Below, one piece after another: positions 34,461 through 43,188 of a stretch of 64,000 bases of DNA. The stretch is taken from positions 2,417,501 through 2,481,500 of the forward strand of contig NZ_CP141059.1 in the NCBI RefSeq assembly GCF_034661235.1, read 5' to 3'. Positions within the stretch are counted from its first letter, which is position 1, and each line of letters opens with the position of its first letter. Below the pieces are notes generated by a model, which saw only the letters and a program-made list of their open reading frames with translations, was not told the origin of the DNA and made no database searches. A program made the translations under genes and the position numbers. The stretch comes from Nocardioides bizhenqiangii (lineage in GTDB: Bacteria; Actinomycetota; Actinomycetes; Propionibacteriales; Nocardioidaceae).

Positions 34461-35174
34461 ATGACCGACTGGGACTTCAGCGGGCTGCGAGCGACGTACG
34501 TCAATTGCACGCTGAAACGCAGCCCGGAGCCGAGCCACACCGAGGGTCTGGTCGACGCGAGCGCGGCGATCATGTTCAAGCACGGCGTCACCGTCGAGGT
34601 GATCCGGGCGGTCGACCACCCCATCGCCACCGGCGTCTACCCCGACATGCGTGAGCACGGCTGGGAGACCGACGCCTGGCCGGACATCTACCCGCAGATC
34701 CTCGAGAGCGACATCCTCGTCATTGCCGGCCCCATCTGGCTGGGTGACAACTCCTCCGTGACGAAGCAGGTCATCGAGCGCCTCTACGCGCTCAGCGGCG
34801 AGCTGAACGACAAGGGCCAGTACCTCTTCTACGGCCGGGTGGCCGGCTGCCTGATCACCGGCAACGAGGACGGCATCAAGCACTGCGCGCAGAACGTCCT
34901 CTACTCGCTGCAGCACATCGGCTACACGATCCCGCCCAACGCCGACGCCGGCTGGATCGGCGAGGCCGGCCCCGGTCCTTCGTACCTCGACCCGGGGAGC
35001 GGGGGGCCGGAGAACGACTTCACCAACCGCAACACCACCTTCATGACCTGGAACCTGATGCACCTCGCGAAGATGCTCAAGGACGCCGGCGGCGTGCCGG
35101 GCTACGGCAACCAGCGCACCGAGTGGGACGCAGGCACCCGGTTCGACTACGAGAACCCGGAGTACCGGAGCTAG
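34461..35174 (+). CDS. flavodoxin-like NAD(P)H-dependent oxidoreductase
   Basis: 237-residue protein with the flavodoxin fold of FMN-dependent reductases. Relevant parts are TYVNCTLKRSPEPSHTEGL (phosphate loop), VIAGPIWLGDNSSVTKQVIER and GCLITGNEDGIKHCAQNVLYSL. Members use NAD(P)H and FMN to reduce quinones or related electrophiles. It follows the lipoprotein gene by 8 nt. A dispersed palindromic repeat begins at its last base and separates it from the convergent acVLRF1 gene. Confidence 0.86.
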   Translation: MTDWDFSGLRATYVNCTLKRSPEPSHTEGLVDASAAIMFKHGVTVEVIRAVDHPIATGVYPDMREHGWETDAWPDIYPQILESDILVIAGPIWLGDNSSVTKQVIERLYALSGELNDKGQYLFYGRVAGCLITGNEDGIKHCAQNVLYSLQHIGYTIPPNADAGWIGEAGPGPSYLDPGSGGPENDFTNRNTTFMTWNLMHLAKMLKDAGGVPGYGNQRTEWDAGTRFDYENPEYRS

Positions 35175-35331
35175 GCACGTCTCGTTATCCGGCGGCGTCG
35201 CGAGCGGCGTTTCCGGCCGATCTGGCAAGGCGGCGGAGCGAAGTCGTGCTCGTCCGCCCATCGAGCGACGCCAACGCAGCCAGATCGAGGCGGAAACTTC
35301 GCGTAGCAGGCGCGGGATAAGGAGACGTGCC
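35174..35331. repeat. dispersed nested-palindrome repeat, copy 2
   Basis: Inner arms GTTTCCGGCCGATCTGGC (35209-35226) and GCCAGATCGAGGCGGAAAC (35279-35297); outer arms GGCACGTCTCGTTATCC (35174-35190) and GGATAAGGAGACGTGCC (35315-35331), 16 of 17 complementary. The inner region matches copy 1 (9692-9852) closely, while the outer arms differ in sequence but stay self-complementary. Here the element lies exactly between two convergent genes and ends 1 nt before the acVLRF1 stop. Confidence 0.8.
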
Positions 35332-35940
35332 CTAAGCGTTCTCGACGTCGACCACCACGGCCTGGGCGTCGACGACCGCGGAGTCGAGCACGGCTCGCCT
35401 CGGGTCGGGTACGTCGAGCCACGGTCCGACGACGGCGAACTCGACCAGGCGAGCGTCGGCCAGCACGGCGTCCACTGCCGAGCGGTCCCCGCCGGTGACC
35501 AGCGGGCCGCGGTGGCCGGCGAGGATCCGTGCGGCGTGGTCGGCCGCGGCGGCGTACGCCTCGCGCGCCTGGTTGTCGCGGCGGCGGGCGAACCGCTGCT
35601 GCGACTGCCCGCCCGCCTTGGTCCGGCCCTGGACGTGCCGCTGGCCCACCTTCGACTCGACCACTTGGTCCCCCGCCATCCGCGCCACCGCGAACCCGCC
35701 CTTGCGGACCAGCAGCACCGCCCAGGACTCCGGCGGTGCGGCAGCGGCGACGAAGGCGTCCACGTCGGCCGGGCCGTCGTACGCGCGCTCGAACGGCAGG
35801 CGGGCGGCGAACGTGGACTCGTCCGCAGCGGCACCGCGGAGCGCGCCGGCCGCCACGGCGAGCGCGGCCGCTCCGTGGCGGACGACAAAGTTCTCCACCC
35901 ATCGCGGCACGCGGTCGCGCGGGACGAGGATCCGGGTCAC
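35332..35940 (-). CDS. acVLRF1 family peptidyl-tRNA hydrolase
   Basis: 202 residues of the actinobacterial Vms1-like release factor family. The release-factor domain contains VQGRTKAGGQSQQRFARRRDN-like sequence (about residues 104-124) in which GGQSQQRFARR carries the catalytic Gln expected of Vms1/eRF1 relatives. Such proteins are thought to free nascent chains from peptidyl-tRNA in stalled 50S subunits. GTG 35940 lies 8 nt after minus-strand TAGCGT (35949-35954), so the mRNA is probably leaderless. It shares a 43-nt divergent promoter with the SRPBCC gene. Confidence 0.85.
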   Translation of the reverse strand: MTRILVPRDRVPRWVENFVVRHGAAALAVAAGALRGAAADESTFAARLPFERAYDGPADVDAFVAAAAPPESWAVLLVRKGGFAVARMAGDQVVESKVGQRHVQGRTKAGGQSQQRFARRRDNQAREAYAAAADHAARILAGHRGPLVTGGDRSAVDAVLADARLVEFAVVGPWLDVPDPRRAVLDSAVVDAQAVVVDVENA

Positions 35941-35948
35941 GAGACCCG

Positions 35949-35954
35949 ACGCTA
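35949..35954 (-). promoter_or_regulatory. -10 hexamer TAGCGT, leaderless start of acVLRF1
   Basis: Minus-strand TAGCGT 8 nt before the GTG at 35940. Confidence 0.45.
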
Positions 35955-35955
35955 C

Positions 35956-35982
35956 CGACGAGAACGTGTTCTAGTCTCGTCG
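35956..35982. promoter_or_regulatory. compound palindrome in divergent promoter
   Basis: CGACGAGA (35956-35963) and TCTCGTCG (35975-35982) are exact complements and enclose a second inverted repeat AGAAC-GT-GTTCT (35961-35972). It fills most of the 43 nt between the divergent acVLRF1 and SRPBCC genes and covers the expected -35 positions, so a bound protein would affect both promoters. Confidence 0.45.
35972..35977 (+). promoter_or_regulatory. -10 hexamer TAGTCT, leaderless start of SRPBCC gene
   Basis: TAGTCT 6 nt before the ATG at 35984. Confidence 0.5.
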
Positions 35983-35983
35983 C

Positions 35984-36496
35984 ATGCCGACGATGCACGA
36001 GTGCCAGCTGGTCGACGTCGACTTCGTCGACACCGCGCGCTACCGCTACGCCAACAGCGTCGACCTCGCGATCACCCCGGAGCAGCTGTTCGAGGTGTTC
36101 GAGGACGCCGATGCCTGGCCACACTGGGCGAAGGTGATCACGAAGGTGACCTGGACCAGCCCGCCTCCGCGCGGCGTCGGCACGACGCGAGTGGTCGGCA
36201 TGCGCGGTGGCCTGGTCGGTGACGAGGAGTTCCTGCTCTGGGAGCCCCCGACCCGGATGGCCTTCCGGTTCAACGCCTCGTCGGAGAAGACGGTGCGCGC
36301 GTTCGCCGAGCGGTACGACGTCGAGCGGAGGCCGGCGGGCTGCCGCCTCACCTGGACCCTCGCTCTCGACGTCGCGGGTCCGTCGCGCTACTTCATGCCG
36401 CTCGGGAAGCCGGTCATGAACCTGACCTTCCGGTGGTTCCTCAAGAAGCTGCGGCGCTACACCGACGAGAAGTACGGCGTCCGCGAGGCGGTGTGA
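35984..36496 (+). CDS. SRPBCC family protein (START-like)
   Basis: 170-residue helix-grip protein with an internal hydrophobic cavity. Typical parts are ITPEQLFEVFEDADAWPHW at the start, VTWTSPPPRGVGTTRVV, WEPPTRMAFRFNA and CRLTWTLALDV, ending with a C-terminal helix (NLTFRWFLKKLRRYTDE). Members bind lipids, steroids or polyketides; ligand unknown. Start ATG 35984; a second ATG at 35993 would drop three residues. It stands opposite acVLRF1 and convergent with the SUF operon end. Confidence 0.85.
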   Translation: MPTMHECQLVDVDFVDTARYRYANSVDLAITPEQLFEVFEDADAWPHWAKVITKVTWTSPPPRGVGTTRVVGMRGGLVGDEEFLLWEPPTRMAFRFNASSEKTVRAFAERYDVERRPAGCRLTWTLALDVAGPSRYFMPLGKPVMNLTFRWFLKKLRRYTDEKYGVREAV

Positions 36497-36509
36497 CCGT
36501 CACCGGGTT

Positions 36510-36560
36510 TCGACACGGCGGTCGCCGACGCTCGTCCCTCGCGGCGGCGCGCCTGCTCAA
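36510..36560. repeat. degenerate dispersed repeat after the SRPBCC gene
   Basis: Pattern TTTCGACACGGC ... CTCAACC resembles the CG-rich intergenic elements of Nocardioides-like genomes in which a TTTCGA-type start and a CTCAACC-type end enclose CGCTCG-rich sequence. No second copy is in the window, so the call is weak. Confidence 0.3.
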
Positions 36561-36583
36561 CCTCTTCGGCTGGCGTAGCCACC

Positions 36584-36988
36584 TCAGACATTAAATCCCA
36601 GCGCGCGCAGCTGCTCGCGGCCGTCGGGGGTGATCTTGTCCGGGCCCCACGGCGGCATCCAGACCCAGTTGATCGCGACGTCGCCGACGATGCCCTCGAG
36701 GGCGCTCTCGGTCTGGTCGGTGATGACGTCGGTCAGCGGGCACGCCGCCGAGGTGAGCGTCATGTCGAGCACGACGTTCGACTCCTCGTCGAGGTGGACG
36801 TCGTAGACGAGGCCGAGGTCGACGACGTTGATCCCGAGCTCGGGGTCGACGACGTCCTTCATCGCCTCGGTGACGTCCTCGACGGTCGTGGTCGAGGTGC
36901 CGGCGGCCCCGGCCGTCGGACCAGCCTCGGGGACCTCGGGCAGGTCGCCGTGGTCGACCTGGCCCTGCTGCTGGATCTGGTCAGTCAT
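36584..36988 (-). CDS. sufT: SufT-like metal-sulfur cluster assembly factor (DUF59)
   Basis: 134 residues. The first 35 are low complexity (Gln/Gly/Thr-rich); the DUF59 (MIP18-like) domain follows with VTEAMKDVVDPELGINVVDLGLVYDV and TLTSAACPLTDVITDQTESAL, where the Cys in AACPLTD is the conserved one. SufT helps deliver or mature Fe-S clusters when demand is high. ATG 36988 is preceded by GGGAAG at a good distance and overlaps the sufU 3' end by 8 nt. It is the last gene of the SUF operon. Confidence 0.9.
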   Translation of the reverse strand: MTDQIQQQGQVDHGDLPEVPEAGPTAGAAGTSTTTVEDVTEAMKDVVDPELGINVVDLGLVYDVHLDEESNVVLDMTLTSAACPLTDVITDQTESALEGIVGDVAINWVWMPPWGPDKITPDGREQLRALGFNV

Positions 36989-37439
36989 TGCTGCTTCCCT
37001 TCGTCGACTGCAGCGTGGCGTCCTTCCAGGCCATCCACGACAGCAGAGCACACTTAATGCGAGCCGGGAACTTCGCGACGCCGGCGAAGGCGATCCCGTC
37101 CTCGAGCACGTCCTCGTCGGGCTCGACCTCGCCCTTGCCCTGCATGAGGGTCAGGAACTCCTCGTGCACGGCCATCGCGTCATTGACGCTCTTGCCGACC
37201 ACAAGGTCGTAGAGCACCGAGGCCGACGCCTGCGAGATCGAGCAGCCGAGCGCGTCGTACGACACGTCCTCGACCACGCCGTCGGTCAGGTGCACCCGCA
37301 GGGTCACCTCGTCGCCGCAGGTCGGGTTGACGTGGTGGACCTCGGCCTCGTGCGGCTCGCGGAGGCCCTTCCCATGCGGGTTCTTGTAGTGGTCGAGGAT
37401 GATCTCCTGATACAGGACATCCAGGTTCTGTGCAGTCAT
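36981..37439 (-). CDS. sufU: SufU zinc-dependent sulfur acceptor
   Basis: 152-residue IscU-like protein that takes sulfur from SufS and passes it on. Conserved ligands are in NPTCGDEVTLRV, ALGCSISQAS and RIKCALLSW, with the Asp of CGDE also in the site; the extra insert typical of SufU over IscU (GKSVNDAMAVHEEF region) is present. Two adjacent ATG codons occur; 37442 overlaps the sufS stop as TGATG, and 37439 is used here because MTAQNLD fits the family. Coupled to sufS. Confidence 0.95.
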   Translation of the reverse strand: MTAQNLDVLYQEIILDHYKNPHGKGLREPHEAEVHHVNPTCGDEVTLRVHLTDGVVEDVSYDALGCSISQASASVLYDLVVGKSVNDAMAVHEEFLTLMQGKGEVEPDEDVLEDGIAFAGVAKFPARIKCALLSWMAWKDATLQSTKGSSND

Positions 37440-37441
37440 CA

Positions 37442-38722
37442 TCAACCCAACTTGAAGTACGAGCGGGTGTATTCCAGGCCGTCGACGAGCGCGTCGATCT
37501 CGGCCGGCGTCGTGTAGAGGTACGACGACATCCGGGTCGAGCTCTGGACCCCGAACCGCGCGTGCGCGGGCTTGGCGCAGTGGTGGCCGGCTCGTACGGC
37601 GACGCCGCGCGAGTCGAGCACCTGCGCGATGTCGTGCGGGTGGACGCCGTCGAGCTCGAACGCGATCGCGCCACCGCGCAGGGTCGCGTCGTTGGGCCCG
37701 AGGATCGTGAGCCCGGGCACCGTGGCCAGCCCGGCGAGCGCATAACCGGTGATCGCCTGCTCGTGCGCGTGCACGGCGTCCATCCCGAGGTGGCTCAGGT
37801 AGTCGACGGCTGCACCGAGTCCGACTGCTTCGACGATCGGCGGCGTGCCGGCCTCGAACTTGTGCGGGATCGGGGCGTACGTCGAGCTCGCCATCGTGAC
37901 GGTCTCGATCATCTCGCCACCACCGAGGAACGGCGGCAGCTGGTCGAGCACCGCCCGCCGGCCCCACAGGACGCCGATCCCCGTCGGACCGACCGTCTTG
38001 TGGCCCGTGAACGCGATCAGGTCCGGTCGCTCGTCGTCCGACATCGCAGCAAGGTCGATCGGCAGCTGGGGCGCGGCCTGGGAGGCGTCGACCACGACGA
38101 GCGCACCGACCTCGTGCGCGCGCCGGGTGATCTCGGCGACCGGGTTGATCGTGCCGAGCATGTTGGACACCCACGTCAGCGAGACGACCTTGGTGCGTTC
38201 GGTGATCAGGTCGTCGACCTGCGTCAGGTCGAGCTGACCGTCCTCGGTGATGCCGAACCAGCGCAGCGTCGCGCCGGTGCGCTGGGTGAGCAGCTGCCAC
38301 GGCACGATGTTGGAGTGGTGCTCCATCTCGGTGATGACGACCTCGTCACCGGCCCGCACCTGCCTCTCGCCGGCCCAGGCAAGCGTGTTGGCGGCGAGGT
38401 TGAGTGCCTCGGAGGCGTTCTTGGTGAAGACGACCTCCGCGCGCTCGGGGGCGCCGATGAACGCGGCCACCTTGTCGCGCGCATCCTCGAACGCCACCGT
38501 CGCCTCCGCACCGAGCTGGTGCATCGCGCGCGCGATGTTGGCGTTGTGCCGCTCCAGGTGATCGACCATCGCATCGATCACCACCTGCGGCTTCTGCGAG
38601 GTGTTGGCGCTGTCGAGGTAGACCAGCGGTCGTCCGCCCGCGAGCACGCGCTCGAGTATCGGGAAGTCCTTGCGGACCACCTCGAGCTCCGGGAGCAGCC
38701 CCACGGGATTGGACGCATTCAT
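37442..38722 (-). CDS. sufS: cysteine desulfurase SufS
   Basis: 426-residue class-V aminotransferase fold enzyme that strips sulfur from cysteine as a persulfide. Seen are TKNASEALNLAANTL, the pyridoxal-phosphate lysine in AFTGHKTVGPTGIGVLWG, and the active Cys in RAGHHCAKPAHARFG. These are SufS (group II) features, and SufS works with SufU, which follows. It starts 2 nt after the sufC stop (TGA-GC-ATG on the minus strand). Confidence 0.96.
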   Translation of the reverse strand: MNASNPVGLLPELEVVRKDFPILERVLAGGRPLVYLDSANTSQKPQVVIDAMVDHLERHNANIARAMHQLGAEATVAFEDARDKVAAFIGAPERAEVVFTKNASEALNLAANTLAWAGERQVRAGDEVVITEMEHHSNIVPWQLLTQRTGATLRWFGITEDGQLDLTQVDDLITERTKVVSLTWVSNMLGTINPVAEITRRAHEVGALVVVDASQAAPQLPIDLAAMSDDERPDLIAFTGHKTVGPTGIGVLWGRRAVLDQLPPFLGGGEMIETVTMASSTYAPIPHKFEAGTPPIVEAVGLGAAVDYLSHLGMDAVHAHEQAITGYALAGLATVPGLTILGPNDATLRGGAIAFELDGVHPHDIAQVLDSRGVAVRAGHHCAKPAHARFGVQSSTRMSSYLYTTPAEIDALVDGLEYTRSYFKLG

Positions 38723-38724
38723 GC

Positions 38725-39486
38725 TCAGACCGCCGCAGCCTTGACGTACTTGTCGTAGCCGTTGGCCTCGAGCTCGTCGGCGAGCTCCGGACCACCCTCG
38801 TCGGCCACCCGGCCGGCGACGAAGACGTGCACGAAGTCGGGCTTGATGTACCGCAGGATCCGCGTGTAGTGCGTGATCAGCAGGACGCCCTTGTTCTCGC
38901 GCTTGCGGAACTCGTTGACGCCGTCGGCCACGACCTTGAGCGCGTCGATGTCGAGGCCGGAGTCGGTCTCGTCGAGGATCGCGACCTTGGGGTCGAGCAG
39001 GTCGAGCTGGGCGATCTCGTGCCGCTTCTTCTCACCACCGGAGAAGCCCTCGTTGACCGAGCGCTGCGAGAACGACGCGTCGAGGTTCATCCGCTCCATG
39101 ACGCCGTTGACGTCCTTGACCCACGTGCGCAGCTTCGGCGCCTCGCCGTCGATGGCGGTCTTGGCGGTGCGGAGGAAGTTGGCGACCGAGACGCCGGGGA
39201 CCTCGACGGGGTACTGCATCGCGAGGAACAGACCAGCACGGGCGCGCTCGTCGACCGTCATCCCGAGCACGTCCTCGCCATCGAGGAGGACCGTGCCCTT
39301 GGTGATCTCGTAGCGAGGGTGACCGGCGACCGAGTAGGCCAGCGTCGACTTGCCCGAGCCGTTGGGGCCCATGATCGCGTGCGTCTCGCCGTCCTTGATG
39401 GTCAGCGTGACGCCCTTGAGGATCTCCTTGGGGCCGTCCTCGGTGTTGACCTGGACGTGCAGGTCCTTGATCTCGAGGGTGCTCAT
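38725..39486 (-). CDS. sufC: SufC ATPase of the Fe-S assembly complex
   Basis: 253-residue ABC-type ATPase of the SufBCD scaffold: Walker A GPNGSGKSTLAY, signature FSGGEKKRHEIAQL, Walker B VAILDETDSGLDIDAL and LLITHYTRI. It opens the SufB-SufD interface for cluster building. Start ATG 39486 overlaps the stop of the ferredoxin gene (ATGA). Confidence 0.97.
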   Translation of the reverse strand: MSTLEIKDLHVQVNTEDGPKEILKGVTLTIKDGETHAIMGPNGSGKSTLAYSVAGHPRYEITKGTVLLDGEDVLGMTVDERARAGLFLAMQYPVEVPGVSVANFLRTAKTAIDGEAPKLRTWVKDVNGVMERMNLDASFSQRSVNEGFSGGEKKRHEIAQLDLLDPKVAILDETDSGLDIDALKVVADGVNEFRKRENKGVLLITHYTRILRYIKPDFVHVFVAGRVADEGGPELADELEANGYDKYVKAAAV

Positions 39487-39818
39487 GCGGGGGTGACTCC
39501 GTTCAACGTGGTGGTGGTGTCGACGAAGAGCTCATCGCCGCGCACCTCGACAGGGAAGGTGGCGACGGGCTCGGTCGCGGGAAAGTGGGTGGGCTTGCCG
39601 GTGCGCAGCTCGAAGCACGAGCCGTGCAGCCAGCACTCCACCGTGCCATCGGCAACCTCGCCCTCGGAGAGGGCGACCGCTGCGTGCGAGCACTGGTTCT
39701 GCAGGGCGAAGAACTCGTCGCCGTCTCGAGCGACGGCGAGGTCGTACTCCCCAAGGGTGACCGCGAGGGCCTCGTCCTTGGGCACGTCGGCCAGCGCGCA
39801 AGCGCGCTCGAACGTCAT
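39483..39818 (-). CDS. Rieske-type ferredoxin in the SUF operon
   Basis: 111-residue small Rieske protein. The [2Fe-2S] ligands are C-S-H in NQCSHAAVAL and C-x-x-H in ECWLHGSCF, spaced as in Rieske ferredoxins of non-heme oxygenases. In actinobacterial suf operons a protein of this kind regularly sits between sufD and sufC and may supply electrons for cluster assembly; that role is inferred. Start ATG 39818 overlaps the sufD stop (ATGA) and its own stop overlaps the sufC start, so it is fully coupled in the operon. Confidence 0.93.
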   Translation of the reverse strand: MTFERACALADVPKDEALAVTLGEYDLAVARDGDEFFALQNQCSHAAVALSEGEVADGTVECWLHGSCFELRTGKPTHFPATEPVATFPVEVRGDELFVDTTTTLNGVTPA

Positions 39819-41026
39819 ACCTCTCCTTCGGTCGTCGAGTAGCCCGAGCCGCCAGGCGAGGGCGTATCGAGACGCAGGACGTTCTTCGCGAGCTCGTCCT
39901 CGACCGTCGCGAGCAGCTTCTCCTCCAGCTCCGGTACGCCGACGCGGCGGATCAGGTCGTTGAAGAAGCCGTGCACGACGAGCCGCCGGGCTTCCGGCTC
40001 GGAGATGCCGCGCGAGCGGAGGTAGAACAGCTGCTCGTCGTCGAAGCGTCCGACCGCCGAGGCGTGACCGGCACCGGCGATCTCGCCGGTCTCGATCTCC
40101 AGGTTGGGGACCGAGTCGGCGCGACAACCGTCGGTGAGGACCAGGTTGCGGTTCTCCTCGAACGTCTCGATGTCCTCGGCGACCTTGCGGATCAGGACGT
40201 TGCCGATCCAGACGGTGTGCGCCTTCGCGCCCTGCAACGCGCCCTTGTAGACCACGTGGCTCTTGGTCTTCGGTGCGTTGTGGTCGACGAAGAGCCGGTG
40301 CTCGAAGTGCTGGCCCGCGTCGGCGAAGTAGAGGCCGAACAGCTCGGCGGACCCGCCCGGACCGGCGTAGTCGACGTTGGTGCTGGTGCGGACGAGGTCG
40401 CCACCCAGGGTGAACTCGAACTGCCGCAGCGTCGCGTCACGGCCGACCCGGATGTTGATCTGCTCGGCATGCACGGCGTCGTCGTCCCAGTCGTTGACGT
40501 GGACCAGGTCCAGCTGGGCGCCATGGCCGACGAGCACGGTGGTGAACGCGTCGAACGTGGTGCTGCCGGTGTGCTCGACCAGGACCGTCGCCCGCGCGTG
40601 GGCGCCCACCCGGAGCACGAGGTGGCCCCACACGACGTCGTCGACCGACGCCCCGTGCAGCTGCACGCGCACCGGGCCGTCGAGGTCGGCCTCGGCCGGC
40701 ACGTCCACCAGGATCGCTCCCCCGGCGTTGGCCACCGCGAGCGCGCCGAGGCGGTCGAACGCGGGCGTCACACCCAGCGCCTTCGCCTCCTCGGTGGAGA
40801 TCGTGGTCACCGTGACGCCAGCAGGCAGCTCCTCCTTGACGTCGAGGTGACCGTCCGAGGGGACGCCGTCGAGCAGCCCACGGAGCCGCTTGAGAGGCGT
40901 GAACCGCCAGATCTCCTCACGCCCGCTCGGGACCGGATGAGCGTCGACGTCGAAGGTCGGCTCAGGGTGGAGGTGGCTCTCGACGTGCCCTTGCTCGAGC
41001 GCGTCGTTCAGTACGGCCGCGGTCAC
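39815..41026 (-). CDS. sufD: SufD scaffold protein
   Basis: 403-residue right-handed beta-helix protein that pairs with SufB. C-terminal blocks [43 protein letters not shown] region is present (His and Glu in the segment about residues 310-350), and the N-terminus is [24 protein letters not shown] 41026 overlaps the sufB stop (GTGA). The last about 13 codons, encoding [16 protein letters not shown], are made of the 41-bp dispersed repeat also found at 26560-26600, so the natural C-terminus was replaced or extended by a repeat. Confidence 0.95.
   Translation of the reverse strand: MTAAVLNDALEQGHVESHLHPEPTFDVDAHPVPSGREEIWRFTPLKRLRGLLDGVPSDGHLDVKEELPAGVTVTTISTEEAKALGVTPAFDRLGALAVANAGGAILVDVPAEADLDGPVRVQLHGASVDDVVWGHLVLRVGAHARATVLVEHTGSTTFDAFTTVLVGHGAQLDLVHVNDWDDDAVHAEQINIRVGRDATLRQFEFTLGGDLVRTSTNVDYAGPGGSAELFGLYFADAGQHFEHRLFVDHNAPKTKSHVVYKGALQGAKAHTVWIGNVLIRKVAEDIETFEENRNLVLTDGCRADSVPNLEIETGEIAGAGHASAVGRFDDEQLFYLRSRGISEPEARRLVVHGFFNDLIRRVGVPELEEKLLATVEDELAKNVLRLDTPSPGGSGYSTTEGEV
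39832..39872 (-). repeat. 41-bp dispersed repeat, copy B, forming the 3' end of sufD
   Basis: Reverse complement of 26560-26600 with 39 of 41 positions identical. It is read through in the sufD frame as the C-terminal residues and stops just before the ferredoxin start codon. Confidence 0.75.
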
Positions 41027-42441
41027 CCAACGGCTCCTTCCATTTGCAGCTCGATCAGTCGGTTCAGCTCGAGGGCGTACTCCATCGGGAGCTCCTTGGC
41101 GATCGGCTCGACGAAGCCGCGCACGATCATCGCCATCGCCTCGTCCTCCTGCATGCCTCGCGACATCAGGTAGAAGAGCTGGTCGTCGGAGACCTTCGAG
41201 ACCGAGGCCTCGTGGCCCATCGACACGTCGTCCTCGCGGATGTCGACGTAGGGATAGGTGTCGGACCGGCTGATCTGGTCGACCAGCAGCGCGTCGCACA
41301 GCACGTTTGACTTCGAGCCGTGCGCACCCTCGTTGATCTGGATCAGCCCGCGGTACGACGTACGCCCGCCGCCGCGCGCCACGGACTTGCTCAGGATCGA
41401 GCTGGACGTGTGCGGAGCCGCGTGCACCATCTTGGCGCCGGCGTCCTGGTGCTGGCCCTCCCCCGCGAACGCGATGGACAGCGTCTCGCCCTTGGCGTGC
41501 TCACCCATCAGGTAGACGGCGGGGTACTTCATCGTCACCTTGGAGCCGATGTTGCCGTCGACCCACTCCATGGTGGCGCCGGCCTCGCAGACAGCGCGCT
41601 TGGTCACCAGGTTGTAGACGTTGTTGGACCAGTTCTGGATGGTCGTGTAGCGGCAGCGGCCGCCCTTCTTGACGATGATCTCGACGACCGCGGAGTGCAG
41701 CGAGTCGGACGAGTAGATCGGCGCGGTGCAGCCCTCGACGTAGTGCACGTAGGCGTCCTCGTCGACGATGATCAGCGTCCGCTCGAACTGACCCATGTTC
41801 TCGGTGTTGATCCGGAAGTAGGCCTGCAGCGGGATGTCGACGTGGACACCCTTGGGCACGTAGATGAACGATCCGCCCGACCACACCGCGGTGTTGAGCG
41901 CGGCGAACTTGTTGTCGCCGACCGGGATCACCGTGCCGAAGTACTCCTGGAACAGCTCCGGCTGCTCGCGCAGGGCGGTGTCGGTGTCGAGGAACAGCAC
42001 GCCCTGGGCCTCGAGGTCCTCGCGGATCGAGTGGTAGACGACCTCGGACTCGTACTGGGCCGCGACGCCGGAGACGAGGCGCTGCTTCTCGGCCTCGGGG
42101 ATGCCGAGCTTGTCGTAGGTGTTCTTGATGTCCTCGGGCAGGTCGTCCCACGTGGCTGCCTGCTTCTCCGACGACCGCACGAAGTACTTGATGTTGTCGA
42201 AGTCGATCGCGCTGAGGTCGGACCCCCAGGTGGGCATGGGCTTGCGCCCGAAGAGCTTGAGGCCCTTCAGCCGGAGGTCGAGCATCCACTGCGGCTCGGA
42301 CTTCTTCGAGGAGATGTCGCGGACGACCTCCTCGTTGAGGCCGCGCTTCGCGTCGGCGCCGACGTCGTTCTTGTCGGACCAACCGAACTCGTAGCGACCG
42401 ATCCCCTTCAGCTCGGGATTGAGGTCTTCGATGGAGGTCAT
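41023..42441 (-). CDS. sufB: SufB scaffold protein
   Basis: 472-residue core scaffold of the SUF system where the cluster is formed with SufC and SufD. Typical are [80 protein letters not shown] and [21 protein letters not shown]. Both Cys of the CTAP and AVC segments are where expected. Start ATG 42441 overlaps the sufR stop (ATGA), so repressor and scaffold are made from one mRNA. Confidence 0.97.
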   Translation of the reverse strand: MTSIEDLNPELKGIGRYEFGWSDKNDVGADAKRGLNEEVVRDISSKKSEPQWMLDLRLKGLKLFGRKPMPTWGSDLSAIDFDNIKYFVRSSEKQAATWDDLPEDIKNTYDKLGIPEAEKQRLVSGVAAQYESEVVYHSIREDLEAQGVLFLDTDTALREQPELFQEYFGTVIPVGDNKFAALNTAVWSGGSFIYVPKGVHVDIPLQAYFRINTENMGQFERTLIIVDEDAYVHYVEGCTAPIYSSDSLHSAVVEIIVKKGGRCRYTTIQNWSNNVYNLVTKRAVCEAGATMEWVDGNIGSKVTMKYPAVYLMGEHAKGETLSIAFAGEGQHQDAGAKMVHAAPHTSSSILSKSVARGGGRTSYRGLIQINEGAHGSKSNVLCDALLVDQISRSDTYPYVDIREDDVSMGHEASVSKVSDDQLFYLMSRGMQEDEAMAMIVRGFVEPIAKELPMEYALELNRLIELQMEGAVG

Positions 42442-43115
42442 GAGGTGACCTGCTCCTTCTCTCTGTCGGTCGAGGGGGTGGCCGGGATGCACGTGGTGCA
42501 GACGCCGTCGCCGTGGGCGATGGTCGCCAGCCGCTGGACATGGGTGCCGAGGACGCGGCCGATCGCCTCGGTCTCGGCCTCGCACAGCTGCGGGAACTCG
42601 TGGGCGACGTGGGAGACGGGGCAGTGCTGCTGGCACAGCTGCTCCCCCACGACCGGCAGCTGTCGGACGGATGCCGCGTAGCCCTCGTCGGTGAACACCA
42701 TCGCGAGCACCTCCGCCGGCGTCGCCTCCGGGTGCTCGGCCGCGACCTGCGGGAATCGCTCCTCGATGAAGGACGCCCGCCGCTCCGCGAACGCCTTGAC
42801 GGCCGCGGGACCGACCGTCTCGGCCAGGAACCTGATCGCCTCGGCGGCGAGGTCGTCGTACTGGGCCTCGAAGCCGTCGCGTCCGTGCTCGGTGAGCGCG
42901 AACACCTTGGCGGGACGCCCGCGGCCGCGATGGCCGGCGGGACGCTGGTCGCGGGCCTCGACGGCGCCCTCCTCGACCAGGTGGTCGAGGTGACGGCGCA
43001 CGGCGGCCGGGGTCAGGTTGAGGCGCTCAGCGAGCGCCGCCGCGGTGGAGGGGCCGTTGACCAGGATCGACCGCGCAACGCGTTGGCGCGTCGGTGCGTC
43101 GATGACCGGGTCCAT
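42438..43115 (-). CDS. sufR: SufR Fe-S-sensing repressor
   Basis: 225-residue winged-helix regulator: N-terminal DNA-binding part with [25 protein letters not shown], a helical dimer region, and a C-terminal cluster-binding part with [21 protein letters not shown] and [11 protein letters not shown]. Those cysteines hold a [4Fe-4S] or [2Fe-2S] cluster; when cluster supply is good SufR represses its own operon. ATG 43115 is used, although GTG 43124 is in frame three codons upstream. First gene of the eight-gene SUF operon; an iron-box-like sequence lies 40-60 nt upstream. Confidence 0.93.
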   Translation of the reverse strand: MDPVIDAPTRQRVARSILVNGPSTAAALAERLNLTPAAVRRHLDHLVEEGAVEARDQRPAGHRGRGRPAKVFALTEHGRDGFEAQYDDLAAEAIRFLAETVGPAAVKAFAERRASFIEERFPQVAAEHPEATPAEVLAMVFTDEGYAASVRQLPVVGEQLCQQHCPVSHVAHEFPQLCEAETEAIGRVLGTHVQRLATIAHGDGVCTTCIPATPSTDREKEQVTS

Positions 43116-43156
43116 GTTTTCCACAACAACAGTGTGACGTTAATGCTTCCGGCCCT

Positions 43157-43175
43157 TCAAGCAAGGCAACCCTAA
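43157..43175. promoter_or_regulatory. possible DtxR/IdeR-like iron box upstream of sufR
   Basis: Minus-strand reading of TCAAGCAAGGCAACCCTAA gives TTAGG-GTTG-CCT-TGCTTGA, which agrees with the 19-nt IdeR consensus at about 13 positions. It lies about 42 nt upstream of the sufR ATG. Score is moderate and no dtxR gene is in view, so this is tentative. Confidence 0.3.
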
Positions 43176-43188
43176 CTGCCGCCAGGCG

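Noticed and set aside
35956..35982. KstR operator
   Set aside because: The inner palindrome misses one of the fixed outer bases of TnnAACnnGTTnnA and no steroid catabolism gene is near.
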